From NCBI GenBank assembly GCA_039985655.1, contig JBDWSF010000018.1:248001-312000 (forward strand): a DNA stretch of 64,000 nt, given 5' to 3'. The notes under the pieces are model-generated. The model made no database searches. It was not told the origin of the DNA and saw only the letters and a program-made list of their open reading frames with translations. The translations under genes were made by a program, and so were the position numbers. Shown here piece by piece: positions 36,322 to 44,246 of this stretch. The first letter of the stretch is position 1, and each line of letters opens with the position of its first letter. The stretch comes from Postechiella sp039985655 (GTDB taxonomy: Bacteria; Bacteroidota; Bacteroidia; Flavobacteriales; Flavobacteriaceae).

Positions 36322-36353
36322 AAACCCGTTTGAGACAATCAAGCGGGTTTTTT
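36322..36353 (+). terminator. his attenuator terminator
   Basis: Stem AAACCCGTTTG (36322-36332) with CAAGCGGGTTT (36340-36350), 11 pairs including one G-U, a seven-base loop and six T residues. It sits 31 bases after the leader peptide stop and 45 bases before hisG, so it must be read through for the operon to be expressed. Confidence 0.92.
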
Positions 36354-36398
36354 AATTTAAATCGAGATAGATTGTTTCAAACTCATAACCAAAACACA

Positions 36399-37256
36399 AT
36401 GAGTAAATTAAGAATTGCAGTACAGAAATCGGGCAGATTAAACGAAGACTCGATGAGAATTTTAAAAGACATTGGAATTTCTATAGATAATGGAAAAGAC
36501 CAATTAAAAGCATCAGCTAGAAACTTTCCTGTTGAAGTCTTTTATTTAAGAAATGGCGATATCCCTCAATATTTAAAAGATGGTGTGGTAGATGCAGCTA
36601 TTATTGGTGAAAATGTTTTAATAGAAAAAGGTAGAGATATTAATGTTGTTGAGAAGTTAGGTTTTTCGACATGTAGAGTTTGTATTGCCGTACCAAAAGA
36701 AGCCAATTATTCTAACATTAAAGATTTAGAAGGTAAGCGTATTGCAACCTCGTACCCGAATACGGTACAGAATTTTTTAGATGAAAATAATATAAATGCC
36801 AATCTTCACATTATTAATGGGTCGGTTGAAATTGCTCCAAATATTGGGTTAGCAGATGCTATTGTAGATATTGTTTCAAGTGGAAGCACCTTGTTTAAAA
36901 ATAATTTAAAAGAGGTAGAAACTATTTTGAAATCGGAAGCGGTTTTAGCAGTTTCTCCAGTTTTAAGTGAGGAAAAACAAGCTATTTTAGATAAGATTCA
37001 ATTTAGAATTAAGTCGGTTTTAAAAGGTCGCCAATCTAAATACATATTATTAAATGCACAAAATGATAAAATTCAAGATATCATTAATGTATTACCAGGA
37101 ATGAAAAGTCCATCAGTATTACCATTAGCAAAAGAAGGCTGGAGTTCTGTACATTCCGTAATTAATAAAAACGAATTTTGGGATGTCATTGAAGCTTTAA
37201 AAGAAAATGGAGCAGAAGGCATTTTAGTTTGTCCAATTGAAAAAATGGTATTGTAA
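36399..37256 (+). CDS. hisG: ATP phosphoribosyltransferase (long form)
   Basis: 285 residues from the ATG at 36399 (MSKLRIAVQKSGRLNEDS); the longer frame starting at 36330 runs through the attenuator and is not used. The catalytic lobes include DAAIIGENVLIE and DIVSSGSTL at the PRPP site, and a C-terminal ACT-like regulatory domain (from ~210: MKSPSVLPLAKEGWSSVHSV) marks the long, histidine-inhibited HisG type that works without HisZ. It performs the first and committed step of histidine synthesis. It is the first structural gene after the attenuator. Confidence 0.95.
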   Translation: MSKLRIAVQKSGRLNEDSMRILKDIGISIDNGKDQLKASARNFPVEVFYLRNGDIPQYLKDGVVDAAIIGENVLIEKGRDINVVEKLGFSTCRVCIAVPKEANYSNIKDLEGKRIATSYPNTVQNFLDENNINANLHIINGSVEIAPNIGLADAIVDIVSSGSTLFKNNLKEVETILKSEAVLAVSPVLSEEKQAILDKIQFRIKSVLKGRQSKYILLNAQNDKIQDIINVLPGMKSPSVLPLAKEGWSSVHSVINKNEFWDVIEALKENGAEGILVCPIEKMVL

Positions 37257-37257
37257 A

Positions 37258-37320
37258 TAGCTTTTGGCTATTGGCTGTTAGCTGTTTGCTAAAAGCCAAA
37301 TGCAGAAAGCTGAAAGCTGA
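37258..37320 (+). repeat. nine 7-base units with GC at a fixed position, upstream of hisD
   Basis: Nine heptamers of the form NNGCNNN with no slippage (first TAGCTTT, TGGCTAT; last AAGCTGA, AAGCTGA). The first half is T-rich and the second half A-rich and roughly complementary, so it can fold into a hairpin. It fills the gap between the hisG stop and the hisD ATG. Confidence 0.85.
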
Positions 37321-37325
37321 TCAAA

Positions 37326-38612
37326 ATGCAAATAATTAATAATCCAGAAAGAAGTGAGTGGACATCTATTTTAGAACGTCCTACGCAAACTGTGAATGAT
37401 ATCGAAGCCATTGTTACCGAAGTTTTTAATGACGTTAAAAACACTGGAGATATTGCTATTAAAAAATACACATCAAAATTTGATGGCGTTGCGTTAGAAT
37501 CAAATGTTGTAACTAAAGAAGCATTGGCCAATGCTAAAAATTTAGTTTCACCAGAACTTCAAAAGGCTATAAAAAGAGCAAAAGATAATATTGAGGCGTT
37601 TCACACGATTCAAAAAACATCACGTGTTGAGATAGAAACAACAACAGGTGTTCAATGTTGGCAAGAAAAACGGCCTATTCAAAAAGTAGGTTTATATATT
37701 CCAGGAGGTACAGCACCTTTGTTTTCAACCGTGTTGATGTTGGCGATTCCTGCTAATATAGCAGGTTGTAAAGACATTGTTTTGTGTACACCACCAAATA
37801 AAAAAGGTGAAATAGCTCCTGAGATTATGTATGCTGCCAATTTATGTGGTGTTACAAAAATTATAAAAGTAGGTGGTATTCAGGCGATTGCAGGTTTAAC
37901 GTTTGGAACAGAAACGATTCCACAAGTATATAAAATTTTTGGACCTGGAAACCAATTTGTAACTGTTGCTAAGCAATTATCTACAAAATATGGTGTGGCC
38001 ATAGATATGCCTGCGGGACCAAGTGAATTGTTAGTTGTAGCAGACGAAACGGCTAATGCTAGTTTTATAGCTTCAGATTTATTGAGTCAAGCAGAACATG
38101 GTACAGATAGTCAGGTGATTTTGGTGTCAACATCAAAAGACATATTGAAATCAGTTTCAGAAGAAATTGAAACACAAATGGCTGTGCTTCCGCGTAAAGC
38201 GATTGCAGAAAAGGCGATAGCGAATTCTAAGTTGATTTATGTAGAAAATGACGATTTAGCTTTAGATATGATAAATGAATATGGACCAGAACACTTTATT
38301 ATTTGCACAAAGCATGAAGATTTTTATGTAGATGGTATTCTTAATGCGGGTTCAGTCTTTATTGGAGATTACACACCAGAAAGCGCAGGAGATTATGCTT
38401 CTGGTACAAACCACACGTTGCCAACAAACGGTTTTACAAAAGCGTATTCTGGGGTAAACTTAGATAGTTTTTTAAAGAATATGACGTTTCAGAAAATATC
38501 TAAAGCAGGTCTTTTAAATATTGGAGAAACTATTGAGTTAATGGCAGAAGCAGAGGGTTTACAAGCTCACAAAAATGCCGTTTCAATACGATTAGAGGCG
38601 TTAAAAAAATAA
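37326..38612 (+). CDS. hisD: histidinol dehydrogenase
   Basis: 428 residues, the normal HisD length. Conserved blocks are VGLYIPGGTAPLFSTVLM, KIFGPGNQFVTVAKQ, DMPAGPSELLVVAD, the zinc and catalytic segment SQAEHGTDSQVIL, and GTNHTLPTNG. It oxidises L-histidinol to L-histidine with two NAD, the last two steps of the pathway. It is preceded by a 7-base repeat array. Confidence 0.96.
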   Translation: MQIINNPERSEWTSILERPTQTVNDIEAIVTEVFNDVKNTGDIAIKKYTSKFDGVALESNVVTKEALANAKNLVSPELQKAIKRAKDNIEAFHTIQKTSRVEIETTTGVQCWQEKRPIQKVGLYIPGGTAPLFSTVLMLAIPANIAGCKDIVLCTPPNKKGEIAPEIMYAANLCGVTKIIKVGGIQAIAGLTFGTETIPQVYKIFGPGNQFVTVAKQLSTKYGVAIDMPAGPSELLVVADETANASFIASDLLSQAEHGTDSQVILVSTSKDILKSVSEEIETQMAVLPRKAIAEKAIANSKLIYVENDDLALDMINEYGPEHFIICTKHEDFYVDGILNAGSVFIGDYTPESAGDYASGTNHTLPTNGFTKAYSGVNLDSFLKNMTFQKISKAGLLNIGETIELMAEAEGLQAHKNAVSIRLEALKK

Positions 38613-38649
38613 TATACAGAACAGACCTGTCAAGTTTTAAGATAATAAA

Positions 38650-39693
38650 ATGAATATACAAGATTTAATAAGACCAACCATAAAGGCTTTAAAACCCTAT
38701 TCGTCTGCAAGAGATGAATTTCAGGGGGCTACAGATGATATGGTCTTTTTGGATGCAAACGAAAACCCGTTTGAAAACGGTGTTAATCGTTATCCAGATC
38801 CGCAACAAAGACACTTAAAATCTGTATTATCTGAAATTAAAGGCGTTCCGACTAAAAATATTCTATTAGGAAACGGAAGCGACGAAGTTTTAGATTTAGT
38901 GTTTAGAGCATTTTGCGAACCCAATGTAGATAATATAATTACTTTACCGCCAACATACGGTATGTATAGTGTATTAGCGAATATTAATGCTATTGAGATT
39001 AAAGCGGTTCAGTTATCTGATAACTTTCAACCGCAAGTAGATAGAATTTTAGAGGCAACCAATTCGCAGAGTAAAATTCTGTTTTTATGTTCACCAAATA
39101 ATCCGACAGGCAATAGTTTTAATACAGATGAAGTTGAAACACTTTTAAATAAATTTAAAGGTATTGTAGTTATTGACGAAGCATATATTGATTTTTCAAC
39201 CGAAAAAAGTTGGATTTATAGGTTAGAAGAGTTTCCAAATTTAATAGTTACCCAAACACTTTCTAAGGCCTATGGTATGGCTGGAATTCGTTTAGGTATA
39301 TGTTACGCTTCCACAGAAATCATATCCGTTTTAAATAATATTAAACCACCTTATAATGTTAATGAATTAACTCAGGTAAAGGCGGCTGAGCAATTAAATA
39401 TCAAAAACTTAGCTAAAAACCAAATTAATGATATTTTAAAAGAACGTGACGTTTTAATTTCAGAATTAATGGGTGTCGATTTTGTTTCAAAAGTATATCC
39501 TTCCGATGCAAATTTTGTGCTTGCTAAGGTTGATGATGCAGCAAAACGATACAATCAACTTATAGAAAAAGGCATTGTAATTAGAAATAGAACGACACAG
39601 CCAGGTTGTGAAAATTGTTTAAGACTTACCGTTGGTACATCGAAAGAAAATGAGATATTAATTAAAACACTTTTATTAATATCGAAATCCTGA
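38650..39693 (+). CDS. hisC: histidinol-phosphate aminotransferase
   Basis: 347 residues, a fold-type I PLP enzyme. It shows LDANENPFENGVNRYPDP, SPNNPTGNSF, VVIDEAYIDFS and the PLP lysine in TLSKAYGMAGIRLG. It transaminates imidazole-acetol phosphate. The 38-base gap from hisD contains AGACCTGTCAAGTTTT, a motif I recall as part of a flavobacterial dispersed repeat. The last two sense codons and the stop lie within the first palindrome of the GIY-YIG cassette. Confidence 0.95.
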   Translation: MNIQDLIRPTIKALKPYSSARDEFQGATDDMVFLDANENPFENGVNRYPDPQQRHLKSVLSEIKGVPTKNILLGNGSDEVLDLVFRAFCEPNVDNIITLPPTYGMYSVLANINAIEIKAVQLSDNFQPQVDRILEATNSQSKILFLCSPNNPTGNSFNTDEVETLLNKFKGIVVIDEAYIDFSTEKSWIYRLEEFPNLIVTQTLSKAYGMAGIRLGICYASTEIISVLNNIKPPYNVNELTQVKAAEQLNIKNLAKNQINDILKERDVLISELMGVDFVSKVYPSDANFVLAKVDDAAKRYNQLIEKGIVIRNRTTQPGCENCLRLTVGTSKENEILIKTLLLISKS

Positions 39694-39706
39694 ACTTGTT
39701 TCAGGA
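39688..39706. repeat. left palindrome of the GIY-YIG cassette
   Basis: TCCTGAACTTGTTTCAGGA is an imperfect palindrome with TCCTGAA/TTCAGGA arms. The hisC stop TGA is inside it. A related palindrome lies on the other side of the GIY-YIG gene (40023-40043), and another unit upstream of leuB (57829-57847). Confidence 0.85.
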
Positions 39707-39721
39707 ACCTTTTAATTGAAG

Positions 39722-40021
39722 ATGATAGATGAATCAAAACAAAAATATTATTGCTATATATTAACAAATAAAAACAGAACGGTCTTGTATATTGGATTTA
39801 CAGATAATTTAAAAAGAAGACTGAATCAACATAAAAAAAATACAGGAGCTTTATTTACAAAAAAGTATAATGCCATTGATTTGGTTTACTATGAAGAGTT
39901 TGTAGAAAAGAACGTAGCTAAATTACGCGAAAAACAATTAAAGAATTGGCATAAAGAATGGAAATGGAATCTTATTAAAGAAACCAATCCTAAATTAAAA
40001 ACATTAAATTTAGATTTATAA
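39722..40021 (+). CDS. small GIY-YIG nuclease (YhbQ/YazA-type)
   Basis: 99 residues from the ATG at 39722; a TTG two codons earlier is possible. It is a single GIY-YIG domain: KYYCYILTNKNRTVLYIG, where CYI replaces the canonical GIY and the YIG is intact, then the catalytic Arg region NLKRRLNQHK and the metal-binding Glu in YYEEFVEKNVAK, ending with the basic REKQLKNWHKEWKWNLI. It lies between hisC and hisB in operon orientation and is unrelated to histidine synthesis. Palindromes flank it, so it looks like a small mobile cassette that has inserted without breaking the operon. Its activity is unknown. Confidence 0.9.
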   Translation: MIDESKQKYYCYILTNKNRTVLYIGFTDNLKRRLNQHKKNTGALFTKKYNAIDLVYYEEFVEKNVAKLREKQLKNWHKEWKWNLIKETNPKLKTLNLDL

Positions 40022-40022
40022 G

Positions 40023-40043
40023 ACCCTGAAATAAATTCAGGGT
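40023..40043. repeat. right palindrome of the GIY-YIG cassette
   Basis: CCTGAAATAAATTCAGG lies in the centre of a 21-base near-perfect palindrome starting two bases after the GIY-YIG stop. It shares the CCTGAA/TTCAGG arms with the left palindrome. Confidence 0.85.
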
Positions 40044-40060
40044 TGATTAACAAGTTAATC

Positions 40061-41197
40061 ATGAAAAAAGTATTATTCATAGACAGAGACGGCACTTTAG
40101 TATTAGAGCCACCTGTAGATTATCAATTAGATAGTTTAGAGAAGTTAGAGTTTTACCCAAAAGTATTTCAATACATGGCAAAAATTGCTAATGAGTTGGA
40201 TTATGAATTGGTTATGGTAACAAATCAAGATGGATTAGGTACAGATTCTTTTCCTGAGAATACATTCTGGCCTGCTCAAAATAAAGTTATTGATGCTTTT
40301 GCTAAAGAAGGTGTGGTGTTTACAGAAGTACATATCGATAAAACTTTTCCGCATGAAAATGCCGAAACGCGTAAGCCTAGAACAGGTTTGTTAACCAAGT
40401 ACTTTTCTGAAGATTATGATTTAGTAAATTCTTTCGTGTTGGGTGATAGAATTACCGATATGGAATTGGCTAAAAACCTTGGAGCAAAAGGTATTTATTT
40501 ATCAGAAAATCCTGAATTAGGAGCGAATGAAATAGAAGCATCTAAACAAGACATTTTAGATGCTATTGCATTAACAAGTACAGATTGGTCAAGAATTTAT
40601 GAGTTTTTAAAACTTGAGGATCGTGTAGAAGAAATTACGCGTAACACCAATGAAACCAAGATTTATATCAAATTAAACTTAGACGGATCTGGTAAAAATG
40701 ATATTGATACAGGGCTTTCGTTTTTTGATCATATGTTAGATCAAATTGGACGTCATGGCGCAATGGATTTAACAGTAAAAGTTGACGGCGATTTAAATGT
40801 GGATGAACACCATACTGTAGAAGACACTATGATTGCTTTGGGAGCATTATTTAACAAAGCACTAGGTAATAAATTAGGCATTGAGCGTTACGGATTCTGT
40901 TTACCAATGGATGATTGTTTAGCACAGGTTGCTGTGGATTTTGGTGGAAGAAATTGGTTAGAATGGGATGCTGAGTTTAAACGTGAAAAAATAGGGGATA
41001 TGCCAACAGAAATGTTCTATCATTTATTTAAATCGTTTACAGATGGTGCGAAATGCAATTTAAATGTAAAAGCAGAAGGCGTAAACGAACACCATAAAAT
41101 AGAAGGTATCTTTAAAGCATTTGCAAAAGCTATGAAAATGGCTGTTAAAAGAGATTCTAATAAAATGTTTTTACCATCAACAAAAGGAATGCTTTAA
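40061..41197 (+). CDS. hisB: bifunctional histidinol-phosphatase / imidazoleglycerol-phosphate dehydratase
   Basis: 378 residues from the ATG at 40061; the TTG six codons earlier lies in the palindrome edge and is rejected. The N-terminal HAD phosphatase (~1-165) has FIDRDGTLVLEP and VLGDRITDMELAKN. The C-terminal dehydratase (~180-378) has SFFDHMLDQIGRHG, DEHHTVEDT and NEHHKIEGIFKAFAKAMKM. It performs the sixth and eighth steps. The fused form is the same as in enterobacteria and is usual in Bacteroidota. Confidence 0.96.
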   Translation: MKKVLFIDRDGTLVLEPPVDYQLDSLEKLEFYPKVFQYMAKIANELDYELVMVTNQDGLGTDSFPENTFWPAQNKVIDAFAKEGVVFTEVHIDKTFPHENAETRKPRTGLLTKYFSEDYDLVNSFVLGDRITDMELAKNLGAKGIYLSENPELGANEIEASKQDILDAIALTSTDWSRIYEFLKLEDRVEEITRNTNETKIYIKLNLDGSGKNDIDTGLSFFDHMLDQIGRHGAMDLTVKVDGDLNVDEHHTVEDTMIALGALFNKALGNKLGIERYGFCLPMDDCLAQVAVDFGGRNWLEWDAEFKREKIGDMPTEMFYHLFKSFTDGAKCNLNVKAEGVNEHHKIEGIFKAFAKAMKMAVKRDSNKMFLPSTKGML

Positions 41198-41198
41198 A

Positions 41199-41259
41199 TA
41201 GCTTTTAGCTATTGGTCGTTAGCGCTTAGCTAATGCAAAAAACTAGAAGCTAACAGCTT
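41199..41259 (+). repeat. 7-base unit array upstream of hisH
   Basis: Starts TAGCTTT, TAGCTAT and continues with period seven for five units before one slip; the second half is A-rich (AGCTAAC). It fills the 72-base gap between the hisB stop and hisH. Confidence 0.75.
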
Positions 41260-41269
41260 AAAATAAAAA

Positions 41270-41851
41270 ATGAAATTAGTTATAATAAATTACGGAGCAG
41301 GAAATATTAAAAGCATACAATTTGCTTTTAAGCGTTTAGGAGTTGATGCTATTTTATCAAACGATCCTGATGAAATTGTTGCTGCCGATAAAATTATTTT
41401 TCCAGGTGTTGGAGAAGCGAGTAGTGCCATGAAAATGTTGCGTGAAAGTGGTTTAGATAAATTGATTCCAACATTAAAACAACCTGTTTTAGGGATTTGC
41501 CTAGGCATGCAATTGCTTTGTAAATCTACAGAAGAAGGTAATACAGAAGGGATTGGAATATTTCAAACGGATGTTAAGCGGTTTACTAATGATATGAAAG
41601 TACCACAAATGGGGTGGAATGTTATTAAAGACTTAAAATCAGATTTATTTAAAGGGATCAAAGAGTGTGAATACATGTACTTAATACATAGTTACTATGC
41701 AGAACATTGTAATGAAACGATTGCAAAAACAGATTATGGCATTAATTACGCGTCGGCATTGCAACATAATAATTTTTATGGCGTTCAATTTCATCCAGAA
41801 AAAAGTAGTACTGCAGGAGCCCAAATATTGAAAAACTTTTTAGAATTGTAA
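41270..41851 (+). CDS. hisH: imidazole glycerol phosphate synthase, glutamine amidotransferase subunit
   Basis: 193 residues. The class I amidotransferase triad is complete: the nucleophile Cys in GICLGMQLLC and the His and Glu in HPEKSSTAG. PGVGEASSAM forms the oxyanion region. It supplies ammonia to HisF. It is the fifth enzyme gene of the operon. Confidence 0.96.
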   Translation: MKLVIINYGAGNIKSIQFAFKRLGVDAILSNDPDEIVAADKIIFPGVGEASSAMKMLRESGLDKLIPTLKQPVLGICLGMQLLCKSTEEGNTEGIGIFQTDVKRFTNDMKVPQMGWNVIKDLKSDLFKGIKECEYMYLIHSYYAEHCNETIAKTDYGINYASALQHNNFYGVQFHPEKSSTAGAQILKNFLEL

Positions 41852-41868
41852 TTTATATTTGCTAAATC

Positions 41869-42045
41869 ATGAATGAATTGGAAAAGAAAACAATACTTGA
41901 AACTTATAAATGGGTTAAAGTAAAGCGATACATCGATGATGAAAATTTATCTTGGGAAGAAAGGTATAATAAGTTAGAAAAGCATCATATTGAAGAAACA
42001 AGTTTTCTAATTGATAAAATAAGAGAAATAGTAAAAAGTATTTAA
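41869..42045 (+). CDS. 58-residue conserved-looking small protein in the his operon
   Basis: Begins MNELEKKTILETYKWVKVKR; the body is helical and highly charged and includes LSWEERYNKLEKHH and SFLIDKIREIVKSI. It lies 17 bases after hisH and 54 bases before hisA. The codon and residue use look like a true gene: charge-balanced, no rare runs, and a clear ATG. I recall similar small proteins in this position in related genomes but cannot check it. No function is known. It was too short for the usual ORF cutoff. Confidence 0.75.
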   Translation: MNELEKKTILETYKWVKVKRYIDDENLSWEERYNKLEKHHIEETSFLIDKIREIVKSI

Positions 42046-42052
42046 TTATAAA

Positions 42053-42095
42053 TAGCACAAGGAAGTTAGCTAAAAGCCAAAAACAAACAGCTTAA
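42053..42095 (+). repeat. 7-base unit array upstream of hisA
   Basis: GC dinucleotides at 42055, 42069, 42076 and 42090 keep a strict seven-base phase (one position diverged). The units are A-rich, for example TAAAAGC. It ends just before the hisA ATG. Confidence 0.65.
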
Positions 42096-42099
42096 AATA

Positions 42100-42834
42100 A
42101 TGAGAATAATACCAGCAATAGATATCATCGACGGAAAATGTGTTCGTTTAACAAGAGGTGATTACGATACTAAAAAGGTTTATAATGAAAACCCTTTGGA
42201 GGTTGCAAAAATGTTTGAAGATTCAGGTATTGAGTATTTGCATTTAGTCGATTTAGACGGTGCAAAAGCGAAGCACATTGTAAACTATAATGTGTTGGAA
42301 CAAATATCATCTAAAACCAATTTAAAGATTGATTTTGGTGGTGGATTAAAAACAAATGAGGATTTACACATTGCTTTTAATTCTGGCGCACGCCAAATAA
42401 CAGGTGGAAGTATTGCTGTTAAGGATCGAGAAACTTTTGAAGGTTGGATTTCAAAATACGGAAGTGAAAAGATTATTCTTGGAGCGGATAGTAATAATGG
42501 TAAAATAGCTATAAGTGGTTGGGTAGAAGAAAGTAAGGAAGAAGTTATTCCGTTTATAAAAGACTATCAAAAACAAAGTATTAAGTATGTTATTTGTACA
42601 GATATTTCTAAAGATGGTATGCTTGAAGGACCATCCTTCGATTTGTATAAAGACATCATTACAGAATGTACAAATAGTAGCAGCGGACAATCTATAAAAT
42701 TAATTGCTTCTGGCGGTATTTCTGAGATTGACGAATTACCAAAATTAATAGAATTAGGTTGTGAAGGTGTTATTATTGGTAAAGCGATTTATGAAAATAG
42801 AATCAGCTTAAAACAATTAGAAAAGTTTGTCTAA
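42100..42834 (+). CDS. hisA: ProFAR isomerase
   Basis: 244 residues, a TIM barrel. It has the phosphate and catalytic motifs AIDIIDGKCVRLTRGDY (catalytic Asp), HLVDLDGAKA, IDFGGGLKT, CTDISKDGMLEGPSFDLY (second Asp) and IASGGISEIDEL. It isomerises ProFAR to PRFAR. It is related to HisF, which follows after a repeat-bearing gap. Confidence 0.96.
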   Translation: MRIIPAIDIIDGKCVRLTRGDYDTKKVYNENPLEVAKMFEDSGIEYLHLVDLDGAKAKHIVNYNVLEQISSKTNLKIDFGGGLKTNEDLHIAFNSGARQITGGSIAVKDRETFEGWISKYGSEKIILGADSNNGKIAISGWVEESKEEVIPFIKDYQKQSIKYVICTDISKDGMLEGPSFDLYKDIITECTNSSSGQSIKLIASGGISEIDELPKLIELGCEGVIIGKAIYENRISLKQLEKFV

Positions 42835-42860
42835 TTTTTACGAAGCCAAATAGAAACGTA

Positions 42861-42882
42861 ATGTCACACTGAGCTTGTCGAA
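42861..42882. repeat. dispersed repeat between hisA and hisF
   Basis: GTCACACTGAGCTTGTCGAAG then TG, a semi-palindromic intergenic unit I recognise from memory as widespread in flavobacterial genomes. It lies between the hisA stop and a small AGACC/GGTCT hairpin at 42919-42932. Confidence 0.6.
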
Positions 42883-42958
42883 GTGTTTTTTGAAGAATGA
42901 ATAACAAATAAATTGCCAAGACCAAAAGGTCTCGTAATCACAATTAAAAATAAAAACA

Positions 42959-43714
42959 TTGTTAACAAAAAGAATCATACCTTGTTTAGATATCAAAGAT
43001 GGACGCACCGTTAAAGGGGTGAATTTTGTAGATTTAAGAGATGCAGGAGATCCCGTAGAACTCGCCAAGCAATATGCAGAAGTAGGTGCGGATGAATTGG
43101 TTTTCCTAGATATTTCTGCAACTTTAGAAGGTCGCGGAACCACCTTAGATATGGTAATGCGCGTTGCTGAGCACGTAAATATTCCATTTACTGTTGGTGG
43201 TGGTATTTCTAGTGTAGAACATGTCGATGCATTGCTTCAATGTGGAGCAGACAAAGTTTCTATCAATTCTTCGGCAGTAAAACGCCCAGACTTAATTAAC
43301 GAATTATCTAATAAGTTTGGAAGTCAATGTGTCGTCGTTGCAATAGATGCTAAACAGATTGATGGTGATTGGAAAGTACATTTAGCAGGCGGAAGTATTC
43401 CAACAGAAATAGATTTATTTGAATGGGCTAAAGAAGTTGAAGTACGTGGCGCTGGCGAAATATTATTCACGTCTATGGATCATGATGGAACAAAAAATGG
43501 ATTTGCGAATAAAGCTTTAGCTAAATTATCTGATGCATTAAACATTCCAATTATTGCTTCAGGAGGCGCAGGGAATGTTCAACATTTTATTGATACTTTT
43601 GTTGATGGAAAATCGGATGCAGCATTAGCGGCTAGCGTATTTCATTTTGGTGAAATTCCAATTCCTGATTTAAAGAAAGAATTAAAAGAAAGTAATATAG
43701 AAGTGCGACTTTAG
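42959..43714 (+). CDS. hisF: imidazole glycerol phosphate synthase cyclase subunit
   Basis: 251 residues from a TTG start (MLTKRIIPCLDIKDG). The catalytic Asp residues are in RIIPCLDIKDGRTVKGVNF and FTSMDHDGTKNGF; IASGGAGNVQHF binds phosphate. It makes imidazole glycerol phosphate and AICAR using ammonia from HisH. It is separated from hisH by hisA and the 58-residue gene. Confidence 0.95.
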   Translation: MLTKRIIPCLDIKDGRTVKGVNFVDLRDAGDPVELAKQYAEVGADELVFLDISATLEGRGTTLDMVMRVAEHVNIPFTVGGGISSVEHVDALLQCGADKVSINSSAVKRPDLINELSNKFGSQCVVVAIDAKQIDGDWKVHLAGGSIPTEIDLFEWAKEVEVRGAGEILFTSMDHDGTKNGFANKALAKLSDALNIPIIASGGAGNVQHFIDTFVDGKSDAALAASVFHFGEIPIPDLKKELKESNIEVRL

Positions 43715-43724
43715 TAATTATTTG

Positions 43725-44240
43725 ATGAGAAAAAGCGAAGTTTTAAATATTATTAATTCAAAAAAAGTTCCATATGATGAACTTGATGATAATAAATATT
43801 TTGGTTTTTTTCCAGCGATAGGATTATGTTTAACGGGAATTCCTTTATTGCCGTTTGTTGATAGTTCTGTAAACCCTATTATTAGTTGGATTGGATTTGT
43901 AATAGGTGTTTTATTCGTATTGTTTACCTATATTCAATTTAAGATTGAAAAAAATATCAAGTCAATAAAAACAAATTTAAGTAAAGAGTCAAATGAGTTT
44001 TTAATTGATGATTATTTAAAAAAAAGAAAAATTGCGTTAAATAAATATAAACATTATTCTACTGCGTTTTTACCTGCTTTACTATATAAAAGAGGGTTGA
44101 AATTAATTTTATTATATGATGAAGGAAATGTCTATTTTAATATAAGAAGAATAGGGTTTGTAGGCAGGATACCATATTCAATTGGTAAGATTATTGAAGA
44201 AAAAAGATTAATTCGAGAATTAAAAAAGCGCGCTAAATAA
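43725..44240 (+). CDS. two-helix membrane protein within the his operon
   Basis: 171 residues from the ATG at 43725. A cytosolic N-terminus (KSEVLNIINSKKVPYDELD) leads to two hydrophobic segments (FFPAIGLCLTGIPLLPF, ~30-46, and IISWIGFVIGVLFVLFTYI, ~55-73), then a basic C-domain with GLKLILLYDEGNVYFNI and GRIPYSIGKIIEEKR. It lies 10 bases after hisF and 6 bases before hisIE, so it must be co-transcribed. No histidine role is known. I do not recognise the family. Confidence 0.8.
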   Translation: MRKSEVLNIINSKKVPYDELDDNKYFGFFPAIGLCLTGIPLLPFVDSSVNPIISWIGFVIGVLFVLFTYIQFKIEKNIKSIKTNLSKESNEFLIDDYLKKRKIALNKYKHYSTAFLPALLYKRGLKLILLYDEGNVYFNIRRIGFVGRIPYSIGKIIEEKRLIRELKKRAK

Positions 44241-44246
44241 AAAAAT

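Noticed and set aside
37258..37320. CRISPR-like array
   Set aside because: Units are seven bases long with no spacers and no cas genes; it is a short-period array.
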